A stretch of 64,000 bases of DNA from Onchocerca lupi. Lineage: Eukaryota; Nematoda; Chromadorea; Rhabditida; Onchocercidae. The first letter of the stretch is position 1. Each line of letters opens with the position of its first letter. Below the pieces are notes generated by a model. That model saw only the letters and a program-made list of their open reading frames with translations. It did no database searches and was not told the DNA's origin. Position numbers and translations under genes: made by a program. Positions 63,925-64,000 of the stretch are shown piece after piece. The DNA lies in NCBI GenBank assembly GCA_028564675.1, contig JAOVVO010000156.1, positions 62,001 through 126,000 on the forward strand. Direction: 5' to 3'.

Positions 63925-64000
63925 CTAGAGCACATAGTGCATGTCACAAATATTAAATTAAATGAGAACTTAATTTAATTAAGAAGTGAATGAATTTATA

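Overview
The window is AT-rich eukaryotic DNA (by eye roughly 70% A+T). It carries intron-rich genes whose introns are mostly 100-600 bases and usually end in TTTTCAG, TTTTTAG or similar. That splice-site style, a full-length UNC-84-type SUN protein, a 176-residue EMC4, a SEC14-GOLD protein and likely spliced-leader acceptors just upstream of several ATGs all point to a nematode. The base composition and intron sizes suggest a filarial/spirurid (clade III) worm, but the species is inference. I found no bacterial features, CRISPR, rRNA or tRNA.

Layout. 1-6310: no gene recognised. 6311-8020: a deleted Helitron. 8021-15863: no gene recognised. 15864-36383: three minus-strand genes, transcribed in the order unc-84 (SUN-domain nuclear-envelope protein, 30 exons), cpsf-4/CPSF30 (mRNA 3'-end processing) and a PCGF3-type Polycomb RING protein. 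36384-39540: no gene, only satellite-like repeats. 39904-43941: a larger decayed Helitron with Rep and helicase remnants. 44996-63924: three more minus-strand genes, in the order PEX1/prx-1 (runs off the right edge), EMC4 and HPD (4-hydroxyphenylpyruvate dioxygenase). A plus-strand SEC14-GOLD gene lies wholly inside the 6-kb PEX1 intron. A third Helitron copy sits in another PEX1 intron.

I rebuilt the exon chains by hand from reading frame, splice sites and family conservation. Phases close exactly for all seven genes. Predicted lengths are PCGF3 241 aa, CPSF30 337 aa, UNC-84 1145 aa, HPD 385 aa, EMC4 176 aa, SEC14-GOLD 432 aa, and at least 707 aa of PEX1.

The most unusual features are three GC-AG introns concentrated in the adjacent CPSF30 and PCGF3 genes, each with a stop codon close behind the donor; a G26/C17 palindrome inside one of those introns; a gene nested antisense within PEX1; and a Helitron family whose 5'-terminal motif is repeated in inverted form just before the 3' hairpins. 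No wholly new multi-gene system was found. PEX1-EMC4-HPD and unc-84-CPSF30-PCGF3 are same-strand runs, but their spacing (0.8-2.7 kb) makes operons only a possibility.
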